Counted from the first letter of the stretch, positions 19,533 through 28,302 are shown. The stretch: 64,000 nt of DNA from Candidatus Mnemosynella biddleae (GCA_002011165.2 MTMI02000003.1:277117-341116); one strand, 5' to 3'. Notes: generated by a model from the sequence alone, not told the origin. Numbers and translations are program-made.

Positions 19533-19861
19533 TTTCTTGATCTTGATAACTTCTCAAAAGTTCTTCTACTTCTCGTTTCCCCTCCTCGTATTCAGGATAT
19601 AGATTCTTTACAATATCCCAGAATTTATCGCTGTGACTCCTCACAACTAGATGAGCAAGTTCATGCGCTATTACATACTTTTAAACCTCTATCCGAGAGA
19701 TTTCCTACCCTCCTACTGAAGTAAATTTTATTCCCCTTTATCAAAGCCAACCTATCTACATCCACTACATCAAAATCCAGTTTCCCGAAAATCTCTGCAC
19801 TCTCACCATTTAACAACTCCTCAATTAATCTCTCAATTCTCTTTACAATTTCTTCAACCAT
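19533..19861 (-). pseudogene. YgjP/DUF45-like metallopeptidase, interrupted by 1-nt frameshift
   Basis: MVEEIVKRIERLIEELL..VGNLSDRGLK then shifted frame YVIAHELAHLVVRSHSDKFWDIVKNLYPEYEEGKREVEELLRS (HELxH). Confidence 0.7.
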
Positions 19862-20072
19862 ACTCGTCCTCCAAGTTGAGCATGATTTTTTTTTTTTCTT
19901 CTACTTCATCAAGCTCTTGGATTCCAAATTCTATCAGCTTCTCTCTTATTACTCTCCTTATCCTTCTTCGCCTCGCCTCTATCAGAAAATCCTCTTTATT
20001 AAGTAAGTTATTACTCCTCAATTTACCAATTATTTCCTCAGCAAGCTTCTTTGTTGCACCTCTCTGAAATCT

Positions 20073-20507
20073 CTAGAACAAATCGAACCCAAATTCATCT
20101 TTTTTCTTCCTCTTCCTACCTCCTTTTTTCTTCTTTACACCTAATGGGTCTGAAATGTCAATTTTTGGCACATCTATAGCGAACGGGTCTTTCTTTTTAT
20201 TTCCCTGTGTTTTTTTAGGCAACATTCTTTTGTACTTTTTAGGGTCGATACCAAGTTTTTTCAGTTGCCTCTCAGTTAATAATCCTCTGTCATACTTTTT
20301 GTGACAGGTTGGACACATCGGAACTACTTGAGAGCCACCCTTAGAATGTGCTTTGATATGAGCTTTTTCCAGCACCCCAACACTTTTTTCACTCCTGCCA
20401 CATATAACACACTTGTTTCCATGTAACTTCTTTATTGCTTCCCATTCTGTTTTGCTTATTCGTTGTCTTCTCTTTTTATCACCTATATCTTCAAAAATGT
20501 CGAACAT
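20073..20507 (-). CDS. HNH endonuclease domain protein
   Basis: CVICGRSEKSVGVLEKAHIKAHSKGGSQVVPMCPTCHKKYDRG; start taken at MFDIFED. Confidence 0.8.
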   Translation of the reverse strand: MFDIFEDIGDKKRRQRISKTEWEAIKKLHGNKCVICGRSEKSVGVLEKAHIKAHSKGGSQVVPMCPTCHKKYDRGLLTERQLKKLGIDPKKYKRMLPKKTQGNKKKDPFAIDVPKIDISDPLGVKKKKGGRKRKKKDEFGFDLF

Positions 20508-20702
20508 TATAACCACCTTGCTACAACATTTTTTCATATTATTTCACATTTATAACGATTCCTCTTTATTTGGAAAAAGATCTTTACTACTCATATACGA
20601 TGATTGAGTTTGGTAACTGAGACACTCCTAAGCTTTTTGTCACTAGTAATTTGTTAAAACTACTATTATTGCCTTTTAAAGAGCACAGAACATTTAAAAT
20701 CT

Positions 20703-21059
20703 TCAATATACAAGAATCAACACTTGAGACACCCAAAAAACAAACGCAATAATTTTAATAATCCACCATATCAAAACAATTGACTCTGTGTAATCTTTTA
20801 ATGTATACTCTGAAATTCTCCCTCTTTCCTCCAAGTACTCCCAATAATCTCCAATAGCTCCAATAATGCTTTCTAAAAACCATAGAATTAAACCAATTGC
20901 AATACTCCAAATTGAAAACGCTCTTAATTCGTTTATTGTTATCCCTTTAGGTTCCAAGAAAAAGGATAGTATTAATGTAACACCACCCAAATATAACACA
21001 AACCTGTACCAGTTCTTTATTGCAAAGTTTTCCAACAGACCAACTTTTACTTCAGTCAT
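20703..21059 (-). CDS. Small membrane protein, hypothetical
   Basis: Two or three hydrophobic segments; open frame. Confidence 0.5.
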   Translation of the reverse strand: MTEVKVGLLENFAIKNWYRFVLYLGGVTLILSFFLEPKGITINELRAFSIWSIAIGLILWFLESIIGAIGDYWEYLEERGRISEYTLKDYTESIVLIWWIIKIIAFVFWVSQVLILVY

Positions 21060-21087
21060 ACTGCCATCCTCGTTAGTTCTTTATACT

Positions 21088-21336
21088 TTAGCAGTCATCC
21101 TCCAAGCCATATTTAAATGGTCTAATCAGTCTAAATTTTCCCTTCTCAACAAGTTCAAAAAGTTCAGTGTTTCCACCAGGATTTCCAACCCTATGCTTCC
21201 ACAAAAAAGCATTATAAGTCCCTTCACGAAATCCGGGACAAGTTTCTCTGAATTCCCTCACAGTAAAGGGTTCATTTAATTTCCCTTCTTTTACTGCTTT
21301 AACTATTGCCCGATACATCCTATGGTTTGCCATCAT
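21088..21336 (-). CDS. Conserved-looking small hypothetical protein
   Basis: MMANHRMYRAIVKAVKEGKLNEPFTVREFRETCPGFREGTYNAFLWKHRVGNPGG..LFELVEKGKFRLIRP. Confidence 0.55.
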   Translation of the reverse strand: MMANHRMYRAIVKAVKEGKLNEPFTVREFRETCPGFREGTYNAFLWKHRVGNPGGNTELFELVEKGKFRLIRPFKYGLEDDC

Positions 21337-21454
21337 AAACCACCATAGTTAATACTGGATTTGCCAATATATAAACGGAGTAGGGTAAATATACCTATAA
21401 TGCACACTTACTTCTACATTGCTACCCATCTACTACACCACATTCTATTATCAC

Positions 21455-21844
21455 TCACTTAAAAGCAATCCCGTACTTCCCTCTATCTTTCACCTTCACT
21501 CTCACGCTTTCTGCTCCTAAATCCAGAGCAGCTTTATAATCTATGAGCCATCTCTTTATCACGAACTGATCTGAGGTCTCGGCAGTCTCCTCTTTACCGT
21601 CAACCTCAAACTTTATTATCGCTTTATTCCCTTCAAAATCAATCTGCGTGATCTTTATTTCTTTGCCAATGTAATTCCTCAGACTTTTCTTCGATCTAGG
21701 TTTCTTTCTAACAAACTCCTTTACTTCCGCACCGGTAACACTTTGCCCTTTAATAACATCCTTATATTTCTCCAAAACTTTCATTCTCTCTTTAAGTAAT
21801 TCTTCCAAGGACTTTTTCTCCTTCTTTTTTTCTTTCTCAGTCAT
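21455..21844 (-). CDS. Lysine-rich hypothetical protein
   Basis: 129 aa open frame with plausible start, element-type gene. Confidence 0.5.
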   Translation of the reverse strand: MTEKEKKKEKKSLEELLKERMKVLEKYKDVIKGQSVTGAEVKEFVRKKPRSKKSLRNYIGKEIKITQIDFEGNKAIIKFEVDGKEETAETSDQFVIKRWLIDYKAALDLGAESVRVKVKDRGKYGIAFK

Positions 21845-21887
21845 AATACACCTCCTTAAACCTCAATAAACTTGTACCTCTTTAACA

Positions 21888-22268
21888 TTTATTTACCCAG
21901 TCCTTTTTCTTTTGAACATCTCTTTCTTCAATCTAGAGATCTCTCTACTCACATCGGATGTATAACTAATTCCTCCACCCAAATATTTGTTTATATACTC
22001 TATCACAACTTTAACCTGTTATTTCTTTATCCGTCATTCCTCCTTTATGTAAATTCTCAATTGCAATTCTATACTTATCCCTTTTACACAGATTCCCTGT
22101 TTTAATTCTCTCCGCTCTACGCTTTTCATGATGTCTCTTCATTCCCATACTAATTGCTAGCCCTTTGTCTTGTGAATTGTCGCCATCCAAAAACTCATAA
22201 TACTCAAAATCATACTTAGTTGCCTCTCCATTAATTATTTTCTTGATTAGTTCGATCTCATCATTTCC
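21888..22268 (-). pseudogene. Element gene with frameshift
   Basis: IELIKKIINGEATKYDFEYYEFLDGDNSQDKGLAISMGMKRHHEKRRAERIKTGNLCKRDKYRIAIENLHKGGMTDKEITG* then adjacent frame VKVVIEYINKYLGGGISYTSDVSREISRLKKDVQKKKDWVNKC*. Confidence 0.5.
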
Positions 22269-22304
22269 TTATGTATCCAGAAATGGCTTGCAAAGTTCTA
22301 TCAA

Positions 22305-23349
22305 TTACAAAATAGTGGTACTTCGCAAGTTCTTTGCCAACTTTCCGGCGAATCTAAACATCTCTGCCTCTTCTCCAACTTTAAAAGAATTGCCCACAAA
22401 ACTTCCACTTTTCATGACTATTATGACATCTATGTATGGTAGAGCATCACGTACAGTTTCCCACCTATGCACAACCAACCCAAAATCCCTAGAACCCCTC
22501 CCAACTTCAAAAAGAATCGATGAACCCTTAGGAAATCCCCTCTGAAAGATCTCATCCAGAGATCTCGATCCGGATGAGAAATGATTCTCATCCGGATCAT
22601 CAAGAGGCTGAAACAGTCTAGGTTTTTCAGGAGGTTCGTATGAAAATGGTTCAAACACTCTGAAGATCCCATCCTTCAGAGTGAAGAGATATTCCGGTTG
22701 ATCTATGGAGCATCCTCTGAGCTTCAAAATCCTCATCCTCCTGAGAACAGCATCATCAATGATCTCTCTCACAAGCTCGATAACTCCATCAACAAGATAC
22801 TCGCTTTCTGATGTTTCCTTTTTTTCGCTGATTAAAAATAAATAGAGATTAATTTCCTCTCGGATATCTTTATGAGATCTTCAACAATTGGACTATCTAT
22901 CGATTTTTCGACTGCTTCAATAGAATCTATAATTAGAAGAGGTTTTTCGTATTCTTTACAACTTTTCAACATTAGGAAAAGAGCTCTGAGGAATGAGGGT
23001 CTATCCTCGTACTCAATAGTTAGCATGAGATCAGAGACTTCCCATCCCCTTTGAGCAATTAACTTTCTGTCATCCACAAGATTCATCTTTTTTGTTGCAT
23101 CGAGTATATGAGTCTCTTCCAAAAATCTCGGACCCAAGGATGGAGTTTCAAAAGCCTCTGTGGAGAGATCCTAGTGGAGATATAGAGAACCTTCGTAAAC
23201 TTGCTCATGAATTTCGCAAGTTCCAGTGCAAAGATTGTCTTACCAGTTCCGGGATCTCCTTTTATGAGGAGAGATAAACCTTCATTCTCAATAAAATCGT
23301 GCAACATATCCCTAAAAGAGGGTGTAAAGAACTCAGAATTTTGCCTCAT
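22305..23349 (-). pseudogene. GvpD/KaiC-like RecA-fold ATPase pseudogene (three reading-frame blocks, truncated 3' end)
   Basis: Blocks 23083..23349 (LLIKGDPGTGKTIFALELAKFM), 22832..23137 (LLIIDSIEAVEK), 22305..22772 (YLFTLKDGIFRVFEPF) collinear with intact 61705..62958. Confidence 0.8.
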
Positions 23350-23483
23350 TTCTAATCTCTTTTAACTCTCTTCTCATTTAAAAACTTTAAAATTTTTCTG
23401 CGTAATATCACTTTCCAGTTTTGAAAAATTAATAAATTAATTCTGAGATCTTTGGGATGTAAAAGATCTCGGAGGGAGGGAAG

Positions 23484-24833
23484 ATGGCTTCCGAGATCCG
23501 AGAGATTACCCAGAGATTTGAGAGGATTGGAGCCCACTCTCACATCCGAGGTCTTGGACTTGATGAGAATCTCAGAGCCAAGGAAGTTGCAGATGGACTG
23601 GTTGGACAGAAAAAAGCTAGAGAGGCAGCTGGAGTAATTGTGAAATTGATAAAAGCTGGAAAGATGGCAGGAAGAGGAATTCTCATTGCAGGACCTCCAG
23701 GAAGCGGAAAAACTGCGATCGCAGTTGCAATAAGTAAGGAGCTTGGAAAGGATATTCCCTTCGTTCAGGTCTCCGCAAGCGAATTTTACAGTGCAGAAAT
23801 GAAGAAAACTGAGGCGCTGATTCAATCAATGAGAAGAGCGATAGGTGTGAGGATAAAGGAGAGAAGAATCGTGCTTGAGGGAGAGGTTACAGCACTTGAT
23901 TATAATATGGTTCCCAATCCCTACAATCCAACTCAGAGAATTCCAGAGTCTGCAAGTTTGACTCTCGCAACAAAGGATGAGAAGAGGACTTTCAGCGTAA
24001 GTGGAAGACTTGCAATACAATTTCTACAGCAAGGAATTGAAGTTGGAGACGTTATAATGATTGATAAAGAATCGGGAAGAGTTGCGATAATAGGAAAGAG
24101 CGAAAAAGCAACGAAGAAATATGATCTCGGAGGCGTTGAGACTGTTGAGATTCCATCGGGAAGTGTGGAGAGGGAGAGGGAGTTCACATACGTTGTCACG
24201 TTGAACGATCTTGATGAGGCGAACGCGAGAAGGGGATCCATCTTTAGCCTTTTTGGTTCGCAAACACGAGAAATAGACAATGAAGTCAGAGAGGCGGTGG
24301 ACGAGCAGATTAAGAGATGGGTAGAAGAGGGTAGAGCTGAACTCATTCCGGGAGTCCTCTTTATAGATGAGACGCATCTTATGGACATTGAACTTTTTGC
24401 CTTCATGAACAGAGCTATGGAATCGGAGATGGCCCCGATCATAATTCTGGCTTCAAACAGAGGAATTTCAAGAATTAGAGGAACGGATATAGTTTCACCA
24501 CATGGAATTCCAGTGGATCTTCTGGATAGGCTACTGATAATAATCACAGAGCCCTACAAGAGAGATGAGATAAAGAAGATTATAGAGATAAGAGCTGAAG
24601 AATCTGGAATAAAATTGAGCGAGGAGGCTAAAGAAAAACTAACACAACTTGGAGAAGAAAATAGCATGAGATACGCTACGCAACTTCTTGCACCAGCTTT
24701 TGAATATGCAAAACTTCGAGGATCATATGAAGTGGAGGTAGAGGATATTGAGCGAGCTTCCAAGGTTTTCGTAGACGTAACGCAGAGTTCAGAATACCTG
24801 AGAGAGTGGGAAGAAAAGATGATAAAAGAATAA
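23484..24833 (+). CDS. TIP49/RuvB-like AAA+ ATPase
   Basis: RFERIGAHSHIRGLGLDENLRAKEVADGLVGQKKAREAAGVIVKLIKAGKMAGRGILIAGPPGSGKTAIA; PGVLFIDETHLMDIELFAFMNRAMESEMAPIIILASNRGI. Confidence 0.95.
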   Translation: MASEIREITQRFERIGAHSHIRGLGLDENLRAKEVADGLVGQKKAREAAGVIVKLIKAGKMAGRGILIAGPPGSGKTAIAVAISKELGKDIPFVQVSASEFYSAEMKKTEALIQSMRRAIGVRIKERRIVLEGEVTALDYNMVPNPYNPTQRIPESASLTLATKDEKRTFSVSGRLAIQFLQQGIEVGDVIMIDKESGRVAIIGKSEKATKKYDLGGVETVEIPSGSVEREREFTYVVTLNDLDEANARRGSIFSLFGSQTREIDNEVREAVDEQIKRWVEEGRAELIPGVLFIDETHLMDIELFAFMNRAMESEMAPIIILASNRGISRIRGTDIVSPHGIPVDLLDRLLIIITEPYKRDEIKKIIEIRAEESGIKLSEEAKEKLTQLGEENSMRYATQLLAPAFEYAKLRGSYEVEVEDIERASKVFVDVTQSSEYLREWEEKMIKE

Positions 24834-24973
24834 ATACCTTTAATTTCTTTTTTTACATAGCTAAAATCTTTTATTTGAAGAAAGAATGGAGATCTACTTC
24901 TTCATCCATTTTTAGCGATAATCTTATTCTTCTGTTTTCCTCACTCTTTAAGAGGAGAGGGAAGTGGAAAAAG

Positions 24974-25420
24974 ATGATGGCTCCAACCATCAAAATAAGA
25001 AGATTTCAATCATTAGATTTTGGGCAGATTGTGGAGATAGAGAAGTTATCCTTCCGCGAATCTAATCCTGTGCTTTTCTTGAGAATATACGAGAATTATC
25101 CAGATGGTATTCTAGTTGCGGAAATGAATGCTTTGATAGTGGGGTATATTGTTTTCATGGAGATGGGTGGTGCGGGTAGAATACTTTCCATTGCTGTTCA
25201 TCCCTCTTACAGAAGGATGGGAATTGGAAGCTTGCTTCTGAAAAAAGCGATAGAAGTGATGATGAGGAAGGGATTGAAACATGCAATTCTTGAGGTAAGA
25301 AAGAGTAATTCTGTAGCTCAGAGGCTCTACAAAAAATTTGGGTTCGAAATTGTGGGAGAGATTCCAAAATATTATAAAGATGGAGAAGATGCTCTTCTAA
25401 TGGAGAAAGTGATAGTATGA
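24974..25420 (+). CDS. RimI-like N-acetyltransferase
   Basis: ILSIAVHPSYRRMGIGSLLLKKAIEVMMRKGLKHAILEVRKSNSVAQRLYKKFGFEIVGEIPKYY; start revised to ATG 24974. Confidence 0.88.
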   Translation: MMAPTIKIRRFQSLDFGQIVEIEKLSFRESNPVLFLRIYENYPDGILVAEMNALIVGYIVFMEMGGAGRILSIAVHPSYRRMGIGSLLLKKAIEVMMRKGLKHAILEVRKSNSVAQRLYKKFGFEIVGEIPKYYKDGEDALLMEKVIV

Positions 25421-25753
25421 TAGATGAAATATTCGGAAAACTCATGGAAAGGGATTTTACACTAGAGTTCGAGAATTTCGAGATAACACATGAGAGTTTA
25501 ACATTTGAGCTTTCAGGAAGAATCAAGATATCGGTGAGGAAGAAAAATGAGAATAAGGGGAACGATGAGAATTCTGGTTGAAGAAGAAAAAATACTAGAG
25601 GTGAGAGGTGGAGAGAGAATTTCAGTTGAATGTTATCGTTTTTATCTCCTCCCGATCATTATAAAGATCTTCAACGGGAATGCGGAAGTAAGATATAGAA
25701 AGATAAAACTCCCTACTTCTTTATGCAATCTTATGGAGTTCCGTGTTCAGTGA
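25420..25753 (+). other. Two overlapping small ORFs, possibly one frameshifted gene
   Basis: MIDEIFGKLMERDFTLEFENFEITHESLTFELSGRIKISVRKKNENKGNDENSG* then ORF 25547..25753 in another frame. Confidence 0.35.
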
Positions 25754-26019
25754 ACCTGAGTAGCAACCCTTTCTGAGAACTCCCGCATCTTTTCCGATAT
25801 AATTTCTGCAGTCCCAAACCTATCGGAAAGAATCTTCGCTATTTCATTTCCAAGGACGAAAATTGCTCTCTTGTGTTCAGACTTGCTTCTATGCACGTGA
25901 ACTGGCTTTATGTTTAAAGCTTCGTATTCCTTAAATCCTCTAGAGACTCCAAGCTGTTCCATTAGCATTTTGACCTGATAGAGAAGCATATGTATATGGA
26001 TTAACTCCTCCTTATCCAA
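25747..26019 (-). CDS. UPF0058 family protein (TTG start)
   Basis: MDKEELIHIHMLLYQVKMLME..LNIKPVHVHRSKSEHKRAIFVLGNEIAKIL. Confidence 0.85.
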   Translation of the reverse strand: MDKEELIHIHMLLYQVKMLMEQLGVSRGFKEYEALNIKPVHVHRSKSEHKRAIFVLGNEIAKILSDRFGTAEIISEKMREFSERVATQVH

Positions 26020-26075
26020 ATTCCCAGACCCCCAGACAGATTCTCAAATATTTTTTGTTTTAGGAGCTATTAAAT

Positions 26076-27266
26076 TTAACCTTCGACTCCCTCTTCGAGA
26101 TCCTCCAAAGTCATTATTTTAAGCTCTGCTGGTACTCTCATGAGATTTCCTCTCTTCACTCCAACTATGAACTCTAGACCTTTCTCTGATGCGATGTCAA
26201 CAAGCCTCTGGGTTATTATTCCGTCAAAGACGACTCCGAATACTTCCTTATTATTTTCCTCACTTAGAACATTAGCAAGGTCTCTTACTGGTATTTCCTT
26301 CAGAACAATGTTATCTTTGTTAAGGATTCTTGCCATAAGAGTTCCAGATATATCTTCCATATGCTCCTTCAGAGATTTTCTCTCAGCAATTCCTCGTTCT
26401 GTTTCGCTCACCTTTTCTTCTCTGAGATCTCTTCTTCTAACCTTTCTCGTTTCCGTCATCTGTTCAACTGGAATCTTGTTTCTAAGAGCTTTCACTATCT
26501 CTTTATACGTCAGCTCCTCGACACCTCTTCCTTCTGGAGCTCTCGCAACGTAATCAACTTCTGCCCTCTGAAGAAGCTCCTTCAGGATGAGATCTCCTCC
26601 TCTGTCCCCATCAAGAAATGCGGTGACTATTTTCCTCTTCGAGAGTTCCACAACAGTCTCAGGTATGTTCGTCCCTTCAACAGCTATCACATTCTTTATT
26701 CCATATTTCAGAAGATTGAGAACGTCTGCCCTGCCCTCAACCACTATGATTGCATCGGAATCATCTATATTAGGACCTGCAGGAAGCTTCTCCTTTCCAT
26801 AATGACACACTTCCTCGATTCTAACTGCCTGTTTGACTTCTTCAACTATCTCGTCGCTCTCTGGAATGCCCTCGCTGAACATATCTCTCAGAATCACTTT
26901 TGCTCGCTCTATTATCTGTTTTCTTTTGGTGCTCCTCACATCCTCGATCTTTTCAACCGATATATGAGCGACGCAAGGTCCAACTCTATCAATCGTTTCC
27001 AACGCTGCCGCTATGATCGCTGTTTCCACCTTATCAAGCGAAGAGGGGACAAGGATTTTCCCTTTGGATCTTCCCCCTCTGGACTCTATCTGCACCTCTA
27101 TCCTTCCAATCCTTCCTGTCTTTTGAAGATCTCTGAGATCTAATTCCTCTCCGAGAAGTCCCTCGGTTTGACCAAAAATTGCACCTACAACATCTGGTCT
27201 TTCCACAACCCCTTCTGCAGTTATGTTAGCATGAATAACGTATTTTATCGTTTCCGAATTCTGCAT
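26076..27266 (-). CDS. dnaG: Archaeal DnaG primase
   Basis: [35 protein letters not shown]; Toprim [30 protein letters not shown]; start revised to MQNSETIK. Confidence 0.95.
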   Translation of the reverse strand: MQNSETIKYVIHANITAEGVVERPDVVGAIFGQTEGLLGEELDLRDLQKTGRIGRIEVQIESRGGRSKGKILVPSSLDKVETAIIAAALETIDRVGPCVAHISVEKIEDVRSTKRKQIIERAKVILRDMFSEGIPESDEIVEEVKQAVRIEEVCHYGKEKLPAGPNIDDSDAIIVVEGRADVLNLLKYGIKNVIAVEGTNIPETVVELSKRKIVTAFLDGDRGGDLILKELLQRAEVDYVARAPEGRGVEELTYKEIVKALRNKIPVEQMTETRKVRRRDLREEKVSETERGIAERKSLKEHMEDISGTLMARILNKDNIVLKEIPVRDLANVLSEENNKEVFGVVFDGIITQRLVDIASEKGLEFIVGVKRGNLMRVPAELKIMTLEDLEEGVEG

Positions 27267-27358
27267 TTCCGATACCTCCCTGAAATTCTCAGAACTGTTG
27301 AGTGCTCTCAGATCACAGCACCTCAACTGAAATTTTAAGTGTGTTTTATCTCATAATT

Positions 27359-27760
27359 TTAGATCCTTCCTAATTTATAGATGTTTGCATATTTGATGAG
27401 ATACCTTTCCAAGCTCTCAACATCTTTAATTTCCTTTCTAAGAAGAGCTGAGAACTTTTTGTGCGTCTCGAAATCGCACTTAACTCCTGTAGCCTGAAGA
27501 TGATGGAAGAGATATCTGGCTCTTTCTCTTCCGTGCTCATCCCAATCGGTCAGAATTATTACGTTCTCCCCTTCAAGAATCTCGATTAAAGAGTTCAAAG
27601 AAAGTTGAGAGGAGCAAACTATTTTGCCCGAGATTCCAAGTCTTCTCAAACAAGCCCTATCTCTCTCTCCCTCAACCAGTATTGTCTCTCCATTTTCATT
27701 TCTCTCTTTAAGATCCTCTATGAGCTGTATGACGCTTTCAACGTTATTTTGAGGCATCAT
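27359..27760 (-). CDS. Small Toprim-domain protein
   Basis: ILVEGERDRACLRRLGISGKIV, VIILTDWDEHGRERA. Confidence 0.85.
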   Translation of the reverse strand: MMPQNNVESVIQLIEDLKERNENGETILVEGERDRACLRRLGISGKIVCSSQLSLNSLIEILEGENVIILTDWDEHGRERARYLFHHLQATGVKCDFETHKKFSALLRKEIKDVESLERYLIKYANIYKLGRI

Positions 27761-28052
27761 ACAACCTCTTCTCTACTTCTTCTCTTGAGAGGCCTTCTAT
27801 TTTCACAATTTTTCTCGAATCTTTCTCACCGTGAACTATTGAGATCTTCTCTAAGGGTATCTCGAATAACGAAGATAATTCCTTTAAAAGCTGTTGATTT
27901 GCTCTCCCCTTCTTACGCTCTTCTGTCAAGATTATCTTAATGCTCTTCCTCCACTCGTCGTATCCAGCTGGAACCCTCACCTCTTTTCCTCCTGCTGAAA
28001 CAATGAAGTTTACGAGAACTCCGTCTTCACACTCTCTTATCGCCTCTTTCAC
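27744..28052 (-). CDS. DUF167 / YggU family protein (GTG start)
   Basis: DGVLVNFIVSAGGKEVRVPAGYDEWRKSIKIILTEERKKGRANQQLLKELSSLFEIPLEKISIVHGEKDSRKIVKI. Confidence 0.88.
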   Translation of the reverse strand: MKEAIRECEDGVLVNFIVSAGGKEVRVPAGYDEWRKSIKIILTEERKKGRANQQLLKELSSLFEIPLEKISIVHGEKDSRKIVKIEGLSREEVEKRLYDASK

Positions 28053-28070
28053 AAGATCACCTTTTTCAGA

Positions 28071-28280
28071 GACTGTGCCTCAACACTAACTCTGGATGCT
28101 CATCCCTTGGCATAAGCCGCAGTCGCATCCAGTGACCCGTGCTGAGGCTGTTCCACACCGGGGTTGTCCGCTTTCATCGGGAGGTAATCCTCTCTCACGC
28201 GGAAGACACGTCGGTGTGGTGTTGCTCCACCCTCGCACCGGTGCTCACCGATCGCACCAGTCCTCGTAGATGGAGCAAGA
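28071..28280 (-). ncRNA. Triple-hairpin H/ACA guide sRNA
   Basis: Three abutting hairpins (28220-28278, 28149-28219, 28074-28148), each ending in ACA exactly 15 nt after the upper stem and with GA..UGA K-turn/K-loop in the upper stem; AT-rich promoter with TTTAAA upstream; guides match 23S helix 69 and PTC. Confidence 0.88.
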
Positions 28281-28302
28281 GAAATTTCGATTTAAGAATA
28301 CT

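Larger units (their letters stand above)
17968..22268. mobile_element. Decaying integrated element or genomic island next to tRNA-Gly
   Basis: Abrupt change from packed core genes to short hypothetical ORFs, HNH nuclease, wHTH, frameshifted genes; flanked by tRNA-Gly and a truncated ATPase pseudogene. Confidence 0.55.

Noticed and set aside
22560-23349. Intact split ATPase genes (three separate proteins)
   Set aside because: The blocks are collinear with the intact paralog at 61705..62958 and joined by simple frameshifts, so a single pseudogene is simpler
17968-23480. attR copy of the tRNA-Gly 3' end marking the island boundary
   Set aside because: Scanned for CAAATCCCGG/CGGCAGCCGC-type sequence downstream and found none; boundary left approximate
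25420-25753. Frameshifted pair of small ORFs as a recoded gene
   Set aside because: No motif or slippery site strong enough to claim recoding; left as low-confidence feature
28071-28280. RNase P RNA, SRP RNA or riboswitch as identity of the GC-rich element
   Set aside because: No GAGGAAAGUCC/ACAGAA (RNase P) or SRP helix 8 GGAAGGGAGCAGC-like motif on either strand; three repeats of H/ACA geometry explain it fully
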